This document shows, piece by piece, positions 6,327 through 16,400 of a DNA stretch of 39,071 nucleotides. The position numbers and the translations under genes are program-made. Origin of the DNA: an uncultured Verrucomicrobiaceae bacterium (GTDB lineage Bacteria > Verrucomicrobiota > Verrucomicrobiia > Verrucomicrobiales > Verrucomicrobiaceae); the NCBI GenBank assembly GCA_937872615.1, contig CALMTT010000073.1, forward strand, positions 1 through 39,071, in the 5' to 3' direction. The notes under the pieces were generated by a model. The model was given only the letters and a program-made list of their open reading frames with translations, was not told the DNA's origin and ran no database searches. The first letter of the stretch is position 1; each line of letters starts with the position of its first letter.

Positions 6327-9300
6327 TCAGCGCTTCAATTGTGGAAAGGCCCGGAAGAAGTAGCGCGGATCCGTGGTGGAGATGGTCGCTCGGAATTCCC
6401 CGCCGCCGACATCGGTGGCCGCGGAGGGCAGCAGCCACTCCACAAGGTCCGGAGTGCCCTGCATCATGAGATTCACGGCATGAGCATAGGCCGCGGGCCA
6501 GCGGGCTCGCAGGCGGAAACTGCCCGCGCCGAGCGTCGAGATGTCAAAATCGCTAATGACCATCTGCACCGGCGGCAGCAGGGGGCTGCTGCTGCTGATT
6601 CGCGGGTCGGTGCCGTCGAAGTATTCTTGCATCAGGGTGTAGAGCGAGCCATCGCGGTTGCCGTAGCCATCGTTGGCGAGGGTGCCAAAGTGCCGCAGCT
6701 CCCACGAATCGGCGAGCAGGTCGCCATCGGTGTCTTCATCGACGATATTGGGCAGGTTCGAAAGCGTGAGCGAAGTCACTTCCCAGGCCGTGTAGCCGCC
6801 GATGGAGGGCAAATCGGTGTAGGCGGTGATTTGCAAGGGCGTGCCGGCAGGAGCCTCGTTTTCATCCGGAAGGGTCAAAGCACGGATTTTGTCATTCAGC
6901 AGCAGTTTGGCCGTGGCGGAGGCATCATTCGCCAGCGAAAGGCCGGGCGTGGGCGTGCCGCTGCGCACGTAAAGCGTTTGAGTGGTCGTGGAGCGTTCCG
7001 GGACGGTCGCGAGGATGCTGGCGAGCTTGGCGGTGGCGGCGCTTTGCTCCGCTGGGGTCAAACTCGTTGCGGTGAGATAAGCGGCGGGAGGGACGCCGGT
7101 ATCGACAAAGGTCTCGAGCGCATCGAGCGGCATCGGCAGCAGATCGAGATCGGTCGTCGCGAGGGCGTTGTGCTGCGCATAGACATCGCGGGCGAGTTTG
7201 CGCAGGGCCTGGGCACCGAGATCACTGCCGCCGAGTTGATCATCGACATGCCGCAGCACGGCGATGGTCCGCACGATGCTGGCCGTGGGTGCGGTGGTGG
7301 AGGCCGTGCGCAATCCGAAGAGCGCATCCGCTTCATCAAAGAACATCGCGCTGCCATCCACGGTGGACGCGGGATTGCGTTCGAGAATGAAAGCCGCCAT
7401 CGCCTTGCCGACGATCAAGGCCCCGAGCGAGCTGCCGGGCGAGAGCGTGATCTCCGCATACGGACGTGCGCCGCGATTCGCCGCGGCTTGGAACTGCGTG
7501 ACCCAATCCGCCGCGGACCACGTGCCGGAGGCGGCGCTGTCCCAGTTGGCGTTTGTTTGCAGCGTGCTCCAGCTCGCATCAAAGCCCTGCGTGTCCGTGG
7601 GGCCGTTGTTCCAGTTGCTGCTGCCGGCCTGCCAGTTCGTGCCGCCCCAGCTCCACGTCGTCGGTTTGCCGATGGCACCATCCGCCGTGGCAAAGCTCCA
7701 CACTTCCGGCTCCAAAGCAGGCACGAGGCCGATCAATTCGCGACCGCGAGGCTCGTTCGTGCCCGCAGGATCAGTCGAGAAGTGCTTGTCCGTGCGCACG
7801 ATGAGAAAACCCATCTTCGGATCGACCGCACGCGTGCGCACCCGGGCGAAAGTGGCCGGCGAAAGAGCCGCGCCGACATTCTTTGAGCCGAGTTCGTTGC
7901 CGTAAGGATCGGAAACGGTGACGTGCGTGCCATCCGCGGCCACCGCAGTCACGGCACCGCTCACATCACGGAGCTGCGCACGCACATCGACGATCATCGC
8001 ATCGAGTGACGAGCCTGCGCCAGCGGGCTTGCTGCCCGCGTCATTCGGATTCGTGCCCGCAGCGAGTTCGTCGCGATCGGTGAAGCCATCATCATCCGCA
8101 TCGTCACCACTCGTCGGGTCCATGCCATGCGCGAGCTCGACGAAATCCGGCACGCCATCACCATCCGCATCTTGAAGCGCAGGCGACTTCGAAAAGACAT
8201 ACGCGGCTGTTTGCACCGCGCCGGGGCCGCCAGCGCTCTGCGAGTAGTATTGCACGCTCACATCGCGCGTGATCCACGGCGGGCTGGCGGCATTCCAAAG
8301 CTGAAACGCACCCGCGGTGCCCATGCGGTAATACACACTCGTGCCACCCGCGATGCCGCTGAACTGAATCTGCTGCGCCGTGTCATACGTGCCCGGATCA
8401 GGCGAGATCACGACCGCATCCGGCACCACGCCGAGGTCGGAATTGAAACTGATCAGCGAAAACTGGCTGTGCATCTGATTCACCATCGCGCCGCCTGCGG
8501 TGGCGGCCGGAGTGCCGAGCGTGGTGGTCGTGGGTGTGCCCAAACCGCCGGTGGTGCTGCCAAAGGTGGCCGCATCCACCACGACAGGCGGTCCAGCCGT
8601 CACGGAGGTGGTCCAGTCCGGCACCTGATAGCTTTGCAGCAGTTGCGCATAGTCCACGCGGAAGACCGGATCGCTCAGCAGCAGCACATTCGCAAAGGCG
8701 CTGAATTTCTTCAGCACCGGCAGCGTGGCCGTCGTGCCCTCCACCCAGCCGGAGCCGGAGTTTGAGAACGCCACCGCGCTCGTGCTCGCCATGCCGGGAC
8801 CGGGTGCGTAGAGCAGTTGGAAGTTGTTGCCCGGCATCGGCACCACGCCGCTCGTCATGCCCAGCATGCCGCCAGCGGGAATGTAGTTCGGCGAATCGAG
8901 ATTCGTGCCGTTGTAAGCCACTTCGAGCAGGCTGCCGCTTTCATAGCGAATGATCAGCCGCTTGCCTGCTGGTGTGTTCACCGCCGCGAGCTGCGCCACA
9001 GGAAAGCCGAGATTGAAGACCTGATTCGTCGTGAGATTCCACCCCGGACCACTTGGCGAGATGTGGCGCACGTTCATCGTGTTGCCGCCAGGCACCCAAA
9101 ACATCAAATCGGCTTCCGAGCCGTTGAAGACATCGCAGATGAAGGTGCTGTTTTTCGGCAAAGCAGGGATCGTCAGCTCCGCACTGCCGCCCGTGCCCGT
9201 CACCGAGTAGGCGTGAAAGCTGTCATTCGATGGTCCGGCATCACGCACATACGCAAACAGCGCCGCAGCCGCCGTGGCGGGCACGATGGGATTGCCCGCA

Positions 9301-9848
9301 CGTCCGCTGAAGTCCGCGATGTCATCGGATCGCAGCAGCGACCAGGCTCCGCCATTCGAGCGCACCTGGCGCAGTTGATACTGCTGCGCGAGATCACGCG
9401 AGGCGAGCACGACGAGATCATCCTCCGCAGTCGGCGTGGCACCGAGCGGCAAATCGATCGCGGCGAGCAATTGCGACCCGAGACCGGTCACAAAGCTCGT
9501 CGCAGGCACGATCACGCCCGTTGTCGTCGGCGAGAGGATCTGTGTGCGGTTTTGATCCGGGCTCGTGATGGCAAAGGAGTCCATCACCGTCGTGTTGATG
9601 CGGCCCACGGCCATGCCGGTGACGTTCGAGACGCCGCTGGGCCTTCCCTCGGCGAAATCGAGGCTTCCCGTGCCGGTGCCGTAGCCGATGCGGTAGAGGC
9701 CGCTGGCCTTGTCCACGATCAGCACATCGCTGAAACCATCGCCGTTGAAGTCACCACTGGAGGTGAACTCGGCCGATGATTCATGCACAAAGGTTCCCGC
9801 CAGCGAGACGCCGGTGCAGAGCAGGAAAGAGGTCAAAAAGGTCTTCAT
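6327..9848 (-). CDS. Giant secreted FG-GAP / DxDxDG-repeat protein (1173 aa)
   Basis: A signal peptide (MKTFLTSFLLCTGVSLAG) is followed by a beta-rich exported protein. An FG-GAP/VCBS-type repeat starts at about residue 31 (SGDFNGDGFSDVLIVD). Around 476-553 is a region like the C-terminal domain found in chitobiases (ISPDPGTYDTAQQIQFSG, VYYRMG, VSVQYYSQSAG). Calcium-type repeats follow at about 557-603 (DADGDGVPDFVELAHG, DADDDGFTDRDELAAGTNPND), and another near 1034 (DEDTDGDLLADSWELRHFG), with a C-terminus ending YFFRAFPQLKR. Such parts suggest a surface or extracellular adhesion or carbohydrate-interacting protein; no catalytic site was recognised. It is the third gene of a trio, 19 bp after the 1093-aa gene. 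Confidence 0.85.
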   Translation of the reverse strand: MKTFLTSFLLCTGVSLAGTFVHESSAEFTSSGDFNGDGFSDVLIVDKASGLYRIGYGTGTGSLDFAEGRPSGVSNVTGMAVGRINTTVMDSFAITSPDQNRTQILSPTTTGVIVPATSFVTGLGSQLLAAIDLPLGATPTAEDDLVVLASRDLAQQYQLRQVRSNGGAWSLLRSDDIADFSGRAGNPIVPATAAAALFAYVRDAGPSNDSFHAYSVTGTGGSAELTIPALPKNSTFICDVFNGSEADLMFWVPGGNTMNVRHISPSGPGWNLTTNQVFNLGFPVAQLAAVNTPAGKRLIIRYESGSLLEVAYNGTNLDSPNYIPAGGMLGMTSGVVPMPGNNFQLLYAPGPGMASTSAVAFSNSGSGWVEGTTATLPVLKKFSAFANVLLLSDPVFRVDYAQLLQSYQVPDWTTSVTAGPPVVVDAATFGSTTGGLGTPTTTTLGTPAATAGGAMVNQMHSQFSLISFNSDLGVVPDAVVISPDPGTYDTAQQIQFSGIAGGTSVYYRMGTAGAFQLWNAASPPWITRDVSVQYYSQSAGGPGAVQTAAYVFSKSPALQDADGDGVPDFVELAHGMDPTSGDDADDDGFTDRDELAAGTNPNDAGSKPAGAGSSLDAMIVDVRAQLRDVSGAVTAVAADGTHVTVSDPYGNELGSKNVGAALSPATFARVRTRAVDPKMGFLIVRTDKHFSTDPAGTNEPRGRELIGLVPALEPEVWSFATADGAIGKPTTWSWGGTNWQAGSSNWNNGPTDTQGFDASWSTLQTNANWDSAASGTWSAADWVTQFQAAANRGARPYAEITLSPGSSLGALIVGKAMAAFILERNPASTVDGSAMFFDEADALFGLRTASTTAPTASIVRTIAVLRHVDDQLGGSDLGAQALRKLARDVYAQHNALATTDLDLLPMPLDALETFVDTGVPPAAYLTATSLTPAEQSAATAKLASILATVPERSTTTQTLYVRSGTPTPGLSLANDASATAKLLLNDKIRALTLPDENEAPAGTPLQITAYTDLPSIGGYTAWEVTSLTLSNLPNIVDEDTDGDLLADSWELRHFGTLANDGYGNRDGSLYTLMQEYFDGTDPRISSSSPLLPPVQMVISDFDISTLGAGSFRLRARWPAAYAHAVNLMMQGTPDLVEWLLPSAATDVGGGEFRATISTTDPRYFFRAFPQLKR

Positions 9849-9867
9849 GGCAGCGTGGGGCGTTGAA

Positions 9868-12800
9868 TCAGGGTTTCGGCACGTTGACTTCGTTCGTCAC
9901 GATCACCCGCTCGATCTCCTTGTTGGGCCCGAGACGGACGACGAGATACTTGTAGCGGGCACCGGCGATCACCGGCTGGCGGTCGAGCAGCAAAATGTCC
10001 TGATCCGAGCCGATCTGCGTGCGCGGCAGCAGCGTCACGGACGATGGCAGGATCGAGATGAAAGGATCGGTCACCACATTCGCGCCCGTGTCATCGAATT
10101 GAGCGATCTTTTCCATCAAAGGCGTCACCTGCACGATGTCGCCGGGCACCGCGGGATAGTTCGTGTTCGGCACCTGCACGCGATACATCACCACGGGCAG
10201 GATGAGGCCCTTGATCGGCTCACTCGGCTCCGCGGCGGCCACTTCGTCATTCGTGTAGAGGTAGTTTTCGAGGTCCTTCGTGCTTTGAATGAAGTAAATC
10301 TTCGCGCCGGCGGTGTTGTTGTTATCCGGGCTGTTGATGCTCACAGTCTGCGGATAGTCCACGAATTCGCCAATGCGCACGCCATTGCCGATCCACGGCG
10401 AAAGCTGGCTAAAAGGCACGCGCCCATCCGGCACCACAAACGTGCTCAGATGCATCGCCGTGACGCCGGAGTGAAAACCGGCCTTCGGTGGCAGCGGACG
10501 GTCCGGCCACGGCACTTGCAGGCCGATGCCGAGCTTTGGCACCGAGTAGGTGAAGGTCTCCACATTGCTAAACTCACCCACCATGCGCACACCATACTCA
10601 CCGGGGCCCACGGCACGCACCATCACCGTGTAAGTGTCCGTGAGCGACATCGGCAGCGTGAAGCCGAACTCCGGCGAGCCATCGGCATTCAAATGCCGCG
10701 CGAGACCTGTCTCGAACACCGCGAAGTCGATGCCCTCGGTGCCTTCGACCTCCGTGAGCAGATTCGGATGCACCTTGGCGATGTCCGTCGAGAGTCCGCT
10801 GTTCGTCGAATTGGGCAGCGTGCCGGTTTTGCGGCCCACCCACACCTCAAAGCGCTGCACGCCCGCGATGCTGCTGAACCAGTTCACCTTCAAACGCGGC
10901 GGAATGACTCCGGTGGCGGAAAGCGGCTCCAAAATCGGCGTCGGCAGATAGCTCGCATCGCCGGAGCTGATGCATTCGCCCTGCTGCACGAGCGGGCCGG
11001 CGTTTCCATGCTCGTCAAAGAGCTGCAGGTAATAACAAACGGTGCAGTTGTTGCCCACCGGGTTCGGATCGGTCCAGGTCACCGGTGATGTCGTCACCTC
11101 ACCGGAGGCCACGAGCGTCTGATCGCCGCCATCGACGCGGCGATAGACTTTGTATTCCTTGCTGCCGCTGCTCGGGATGAATTCGCCCTCCAGCTCGATC
11201 ATCGTGTCCGTCGTGGGATCGACGGATTCATGCGTCCAGCCACCGCCGAGGCCTGGGACCTTGATCTTTGCCAGCGTGGCATTCCACAGCGCGAGGATGT
11301 ACTTATCCTCCTGCGGATTCGGCACAAACTCCTGCAAAGCGGTCACCCACTGCGTCACGCGACCATTTCGAGTGCCCACGCGGCACCACAGCTTTGTGTC
11401 GCCATAGTTGATGCTGCGGCGGATGGCCGCGACCATCTGCGCACCGGATTTGCGGAACAAAGCGCCGCCGACCGGTGTGAGCGAAGTCGAGTTGATGCCC
11501 GTGGCGAACTCCGCCCAGGCCCAGCCCTCCGCCGGAGTGGCTACGCAACTCAGCAGAAAGTGCCCCTGATCATTCGTGAGGCCTTGCAAAGGCACCTGCG
11601 TGTAGCTCGTGAAGACCAGCGAGGGATTGCACACATTCACATTCACCTCGCCTTCGACGCCATCCGGACCTTCGCGGTCGCGAATGACGCCCCAGGCCGG
11701 AGCGCTGTTGCCGGAGAAGTTGCCGCTCACACTGCCATCGACGGCACGCACGGTGAAAAAGTAGGTCTTCCCGGCATCCGCATAGTCGGGCGGCGGTTCA
11801 TCGACTTCGGCCCAAGCAGGCGGTGTGGAGGTTCCATCATCCGTGAAGGTCGTTTGCGTGGACGGAAGGATGGCGATGAGGTTTTTGTCCGGGCGATGCT
11901 CGATTTCATCGAGGTGCGCACCTTTCGTCGCCAGCTCCTTTGGCGTGCGCCAGCGATACACATACCACGCGCTGATCGTCTCGCCTGCGGGCAGCTCCGG
12001 CGCCTGCCAGTCGATCACGAAGCGCTGCTCGCGCTTCACGCCATCGTAATGCGCCACGCTACGCACGCGCACCTTCTGCGGCGGATTCGGCGGCATGCGG
12101 TCTTTGATGGTCACCGCGAGTCCCACGGACGGCACACCGCCGCGGCCCAGCAAGTCACGAGCGACAGCGAAATACATGAACTCCTGCCCGTCGGTGAATT
12201 TCACGCCGCCGTTGAAGCGGCTGTTGTCATCCAAGAGGAACACCGTGCTCGTGTCCGCTGTGTTGAGCGATTCCGGTGCGTAGAGCAGCTTTTGCGGCAG
12301 CACGGCCAGGCGGTTCACCTTTTGCGTTTGCGGTTCAGCGACCAAAAGACCCGTGGAGGTCGGTGGCGTGCTGTTCCAGCCCAAAGTCACCGCACGAGCC
12401 ATCGGCACGCGATAAACATCGTAGCCGTAATGCAGCGGGCTGAGGTCACGCAGGTTGTTTGGCGTGGCCCAGCGCATCGCGACGTTCAAATCGCCCTTCG
12501 TCGAGGTGTCCGGCACTTCATACAAAGCCGTCGGCGCGGGCAAAACGAGCACGGAGGCCGCATTCAGCGTCACGCGGCCCAAAACGCCGAGATCTGCGTC
12601 CGCGGCGCGATCATACGCACGCAGCTCATACGTTCGCGTGGAGCCCGCAGGCACCGGATCAGCCACCGCGATGCCCAAAGCGAGCGCGACGGCTGGATGC
12701 TGCCGTCCGAGCAAAATGAGCCGCTGCGTGTTCTCCGCATTGCCATGCGCCGCGGCGATGAGAGCGCTCAATTTCTGCGCCACCGTCACCGTGCCGGCCG

Positions 12801-13149
12801 GGGCCGCATCACCGAGCATGTCGGTGAGCAGCGTTTCGAGATCCGCCATGTTTTGACCGAGTTTTTCAGCCACCGGCAGCATCGATTCGATCAAGCGCGT
12901 GTCCGCCGAAGGCTCCACGATCGAAACACGCGTGAAAGTGGCCGGTGAGGCCGTGCCGCCGATTTTGCGATACAGCGCCACGGTGTTCGTGCTGACGAAA
13001 AGCGGGTCCGTGGGCTGCCAGATGAGCCAGGAGTAAGTCTCCGGCCCGCTGGTGGCCGAGGTGCCGGCAAAGATGAGGCTTTTATCCAGCCCGGACTGCG
13101 CCAGCGCCGATGCGGCGAGGATGAGTGAAATGAAAAGAGAGCGAAACAT
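9868..13149 (-). CDS. Giant secreted fibronectin-III-like protein (1093 aa)
   Basis: A signal peptide (MFRSLFISLILAASALAQ) precedes a mature protein made of beta-sandwich modules. Fibronectin type III-like units are visible at about 353-486 (FVIDWQAPELPAGETISAWY to YFFTVRAVDGSVSG), 636-720 (YKVYRRVDGG to CYYLQLFDEHGNAG) and from about 733 (LKVNWFSSIAGVQRFEVWVG). A helical insert lies near 65-130 (ADLETLLTDMLGDAAPAG, KLSALIAAAHGNAENTQR). No catalytic motif, sorting signal or transmembrane anchor is evident. It is the middle gene of the trio, 19 bp before the FG-GAP gene and 258 bp after the 1783-aa gene. Function unknown; the architecture suits binding or structural roles outside the inner membrane. 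Confidence 0.82.
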   Translation of the reverse strand: MFRSLFISLILAASALAQSGLDKSLIFAGTSATSGPETYSWLIWQPTDPLFVSTNTVALYRKIGGTASPATFTRVSIVEPSADTRLIESMLPVAEKLGQNMADLETLLTDMLGDAAPAGTVTVAQKLSALIAAAHGNAENTQRLILLGRQHPAVALALGIAVADPVPAGSTRTYELRAYDRAADADLGVLGRVTLNAASVLVLPAPTALYEVPDTSTKGDLNVAMRWATPNNLRDLSPLHYGYDVYRVPMARAVTLGWNSTPPTSTGLLVAEPQTQKVNRLAVLPQKLLYAPESLNTADTSTVFLLDDNSRFNGGVKFTDGQEFMYFAVARDLLGRGGVPSVGLAVTIKDRMPPNPPQKVRVRSVAHYDGVKREQRFVIDWQAPELPAGETISAWYVYRWRTPKELATKGAHLDEIEHRPDKNLIAILPSTQTTFTDDGTSTPPAWAEVDEPPPDYADAGKTYFFTVRAVDGSVSGNFSGNSAPAWGVIRDREGPDGVEGEVNVNVCNPSLVFTSYTQVPLQGLTNDQGHFLLSCVATPAEGWAWAEFATGINSTSLTPVGGALFRKSGAQMVAAIRRSINYGDTKLWCRVGTRNGRVTQWVTALQEFVPNPQEDKYILALWNATLAKIKVPGLGGGWTHESVDPTTDTMIELEGEFIPSSGSKEYKVYRRVDGGDQTLVASGEVTTSPVTWTDPNPVGNNCTVCYYLQLFDEHGNAGPLVQQGECISSGDASYLPTPILEPLSATGVIPPRLKVNWFSSIAGVQRFEVWVGRKTGTLPNSTNSGLSTDIAKVHPNLLTEVEGTEGIDFAVFETGLARHLNADGSPEFGFTLPMSLTDTYTVMVRAVGPGEYGVRMVGEFSNVETFTYSVPKLGIGLQVPWPDRPLPPKAGFHSGVTAMHLSTFVVPDGRVPFSQLSPWIGNGVRIGEFVDYPQTVSINSPDNNNTAGAKIYFIQSTKDLENYLYTNDEVAAAEPSEPIKGLILPVVMYRVQVPNTNYPAVPGDIVQVTPLMEKIAQFDDTGANVVTDPFISILPSSVTLLPRTQIGSDQDILLLDRQPVIAGARYKYLVVRLGPNKEIERVIVTNEVNVPKP

Positions 13150-13187
13150 ACGAATTAGAGCCGAGTGATGTTAGAAAAGCGGGCAGC

Positions 13188-13353
13188 GTCTCTCTCCCTC
13201 TCCCCGGAGATGCACTCCGCTGGCGAGAAAGAGGCGTTCCGGGGAGAGGGCCGGGGTGAGGGGCGAGGCAGAGCCGTGCTTTGGCCTGACCCCTCACCTA
13301 ACCTCTCCCCGCAACACATCGGGGGAGTGGCAAAGCGATCGGCGGGGAGAGGG
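13188..13353. repeat. Complex intergenic inverted-repeat element
   Basis: The 258-bp gap between the 1783-aa and 1093-aa genes contains nested GC-rich inverted repeats: CCCTCTCCCCGGA (196-208 of 13,xxx) with TCCGGGGAGAGGG at 13238-13250; GGTGAGGGG at 13255-13263 with CCCCTCACC at 13290-13298; and CCTCTCCCCGC at 13302-13312 with GCGGGGAGAGG at 13342-13352. It looks like a non-coding dispersed palindromic element of the CTCTCCCC/GGGGAGAGG type. In RNA it would fold strongly and could uncouple expression of the genes on either side. Confidence 0.7.
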
Positions 13354-13407
13354 ACCAAACCTTCCCGGAAAGCTGCGTGGTGAGAGGATGAAATGGCATT
13401 CATGGCA

Positions 13408-16400
13408 TTAGAAATCGACATCCCAGCCGGCTGCGTCCGTGTATTTGAAGTCCACTTGGAAGTTCGCCTTCACGCAGAGAGGGCATTTGCCGGCCTGGCC
13501 ATACACACGGCCGTGTCCGGCGAAGTTGTAGCTGTCACCGCTCTTCGATCCGGCCAGCGAGATCTCCGCGCCGACCTCCACCGCGCACAGCGCCTCGCCA
13601 TACACGCCCAGCGTCATGCGTCCGCCATACGTCGGCCCTTCTTGGAAGTAGAACACGCCCGCGCCGGCCTTCGCGCTGATGTTGAAGAAGCAGGTGCCCG
13701 TGCCGTAGATCGGGAACGTGGCCTCGCCATACGCGTAGATGCCCGTGATCGTGCTCGTGGGCACCACCTCCGCCACGAGCGGGTCGATCATCTTCAACGG
13801 ATCGAGATCGCACGACTTCCCGAGGAACACACCACCCGCGACATCGTATTCGCCAAAGCGCAGGCCGATCGCGGCAGCGAGATAGTTCTCCGTGGAGCCA
13901 AACATCACATCCGCGGCCAGTTTGTAGATCTCAAAGGTCTCGAAGCTGATCGTGCCGGAGGTCATCTCAAACGCGCCGCCCATGCTCACGGGCACTCCGG
14001 TGCTGTTCAGGCCAAATTTGACGCTCATGTCCGCATGCACGCCATCGCCGCCCAAACCCGTGAGACCGATCGCCATGTCCGTCGTGCCGATCGTGACCTC
14101 GGTCGTCATCGCACCCGCTGCGCCGCTACAGGCCTCCGGTCCGTCTGAATCGAGCGATTTGACGATCAGATAGGCATTCAGCGAAAGCGGATCAGGCACA
14201 TCGAGCTCGAAAGCGCCGTCGATGCGCAGTTCTTCGAGGCTGTCGCGATTGATGCGAGCATAACCGGTCAACGAGCCGGCGCCGAGTTTGTCACCAAAGC
14301 TGCCGAGGGTGTTGTTGATGCTCGTATCGAGCTCCGCGAGCACATCGGAGAGCGCTTCGCGAATGGCGTCGTTCAGCGCGGCAAAGGCGCTGTCCACCGC
14401 TTCATTGAAACTGGCCTGCAAATCAAAGAGACGCTCCTTCACCGCCTCCTGGATGTCCGCGACGAGCTCCGTGGCGTAGAACGCATCCCGGATCTCCTGC
14501 TCGATGCGGGACCGCCATTCGATGGCGAGGTCATCCAGCCGCGCGAGGTCCTGCGTGGTGGCGCTGAGCACGATGTCCTTCATCACCAGCTCCAGCTCCG
14601 CGCTGATGTTCGTGATCTCGATCTGGCCGCCGGTGGGGGAGTTGATGAGGTCTTTGATCTCCTGCGCCATGTCCACGCCGTCGGTGATCTGCTTGCGCAC
14701 GTCCTGCACGAGGTCACGCACATCCGTGAGCACGGTGACGATCGAGTCGAGCGTCGGATCTGCCTCTTGAATGAGTGCGTTGAGCTCTTCCTCGATCTGT
14801 GAGGCATCCACGACGTCGCTGAGCACGGAGACCAGCGAGGTGGCCAGCGCTTCAAACACCACGCGGCGCATTTCGCCATTCACATCGACCTGCTGGAGCA
14901 AACCATTCGCCCAATCCACCTCTGCGAGGATGCTGCCATCGACAGGATTGACTTTGACCACGCTGATCACCGAATCGATGCCGTATTGAATCTTCGCCAG
15001 ACGGGCATCGAGGTCGTGGAGGAAGGTCGCGGCGTCATCCAGCGAGTTCAGCGCACCCTTCAAGTTATCGGCCGGTGCTCCCACGGTGAAATGGGCCGAG
15101 ATGATCGTCTCCAAGTCCGCGGTGGTGTAGCTGCCGGAGGTGATTTTATCCTTCAAATCGTCGATGAGGTCATCCAGCACCGGTTTCATCACCGCATCCA
15201 GCGCCGTGCCGAGCATGTCCTCCGCCTTGTCACTCACCGTGTTGGCCAGTTCATCCACACCGTTCTCCAGCGAGCCGAAAACCTTGTCGCCCACCGCATC
15301 CGACATCGCCGAGGCGGTGCCCGTGAGATCATCCACGGCATTGAACACAAAATTCGTCAGGCTGATCTCCGGCAGGCCGTCGTAGCGCACGCCAAAGGTG
15401 ATCTCCGCGGTCTCCGCGTCCATGTATTGCAGCTCATGCTGCGTCTGCACCACGATCACATCTTCGGAGATCGGACCGAGGCCGGTGAAGTTGAACGCGA
15501 TGTTCGACCACTGCAGCGGGTAGTCGAAATCGAGCACACCGAGCCATTCCTGCTGCGCCCGTGGCTTGTAGGACTCACTGGTGCCGCTATCGCGATACGC
15601 GGCGAGCGTGGCGCCGGTGTAGCCTTTGTTATTGTCATCAAAGGTCGTGTCCGTGAACGGATCCATGCTGCTCTCCGTCCAGCCGTTCGAAGGCCAGCCG
15701 CCCATGACATAAAGCACCGACGTGTTGTCCGCTGAAACACAGCGCGTGTGCAGATGCACCTGCATGTCGCGGAAGAACGGCACGTCAAAGCTGCCAAACA
15801 GGCTCCAGTAGCCTTCCGTGGCACCGATTTCATCACTCAGGTAGGCGCCTTGAGCCGGGAAGAAGTCATAAACCTCTCCCGTGCTGCCGATGACCTCCAG
15901 CGAGCCCGCGAGACGCACACGCGTGGGAACCGATGGATCGAGCCCGAGCGATGTGATCTCGCTCGGACGCACAAAACTGCCATCCGCGAGAATTCCGAGC
16001 GCTCCGATGATTTCATCCTCGATGTGCGAGGAGAAGGCTCCGAAGCCCAAAACGAAGGTCGTGCCATCGCCGGGGTCGCAGGTGTTGTTTGAGACAAAAC
16101 TGGCCGTGTAAGGCGTGAAGTTGCAGTTCCAGAAGTCGAATTCCTTCGTGATGTTGCCCGCACCATTGATTTCAAAGCTCTCCAAGGCCCCGAGGCAGCT
16201 CAAAGCGAGCTGGGAGAACTCGAGCGTGAAATTCGTCGGTGCCGGCAGCACGAAATCACCGCCCGTGCGGCTGTCCTCCATCTCCGTGGAGAGGAAGGAG
16301 AAGCCAAACGTGTCCAACGTGAACTGATAGCTGCTGATCGTGGCCGTGCCGGGGAAGCCCGTGGCGGCCTCGTGGATGCCCGTGACGCCGGAAAGGCGGG

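Noticed and set aside
6318..7886. 522-codon plus-strand open frame over the FG-GAP protein gene
   Set aside because: Arg/Gly-rich antisense sequence with no family features; the minus-strand gene has a signal peptide and recognised repeats.
13188..13353. Possible CRISPR array or transposon end
   Set aside because: The repeats are inverted and nested, not regularly spaced direct repeats, and there is no transposase next to them.
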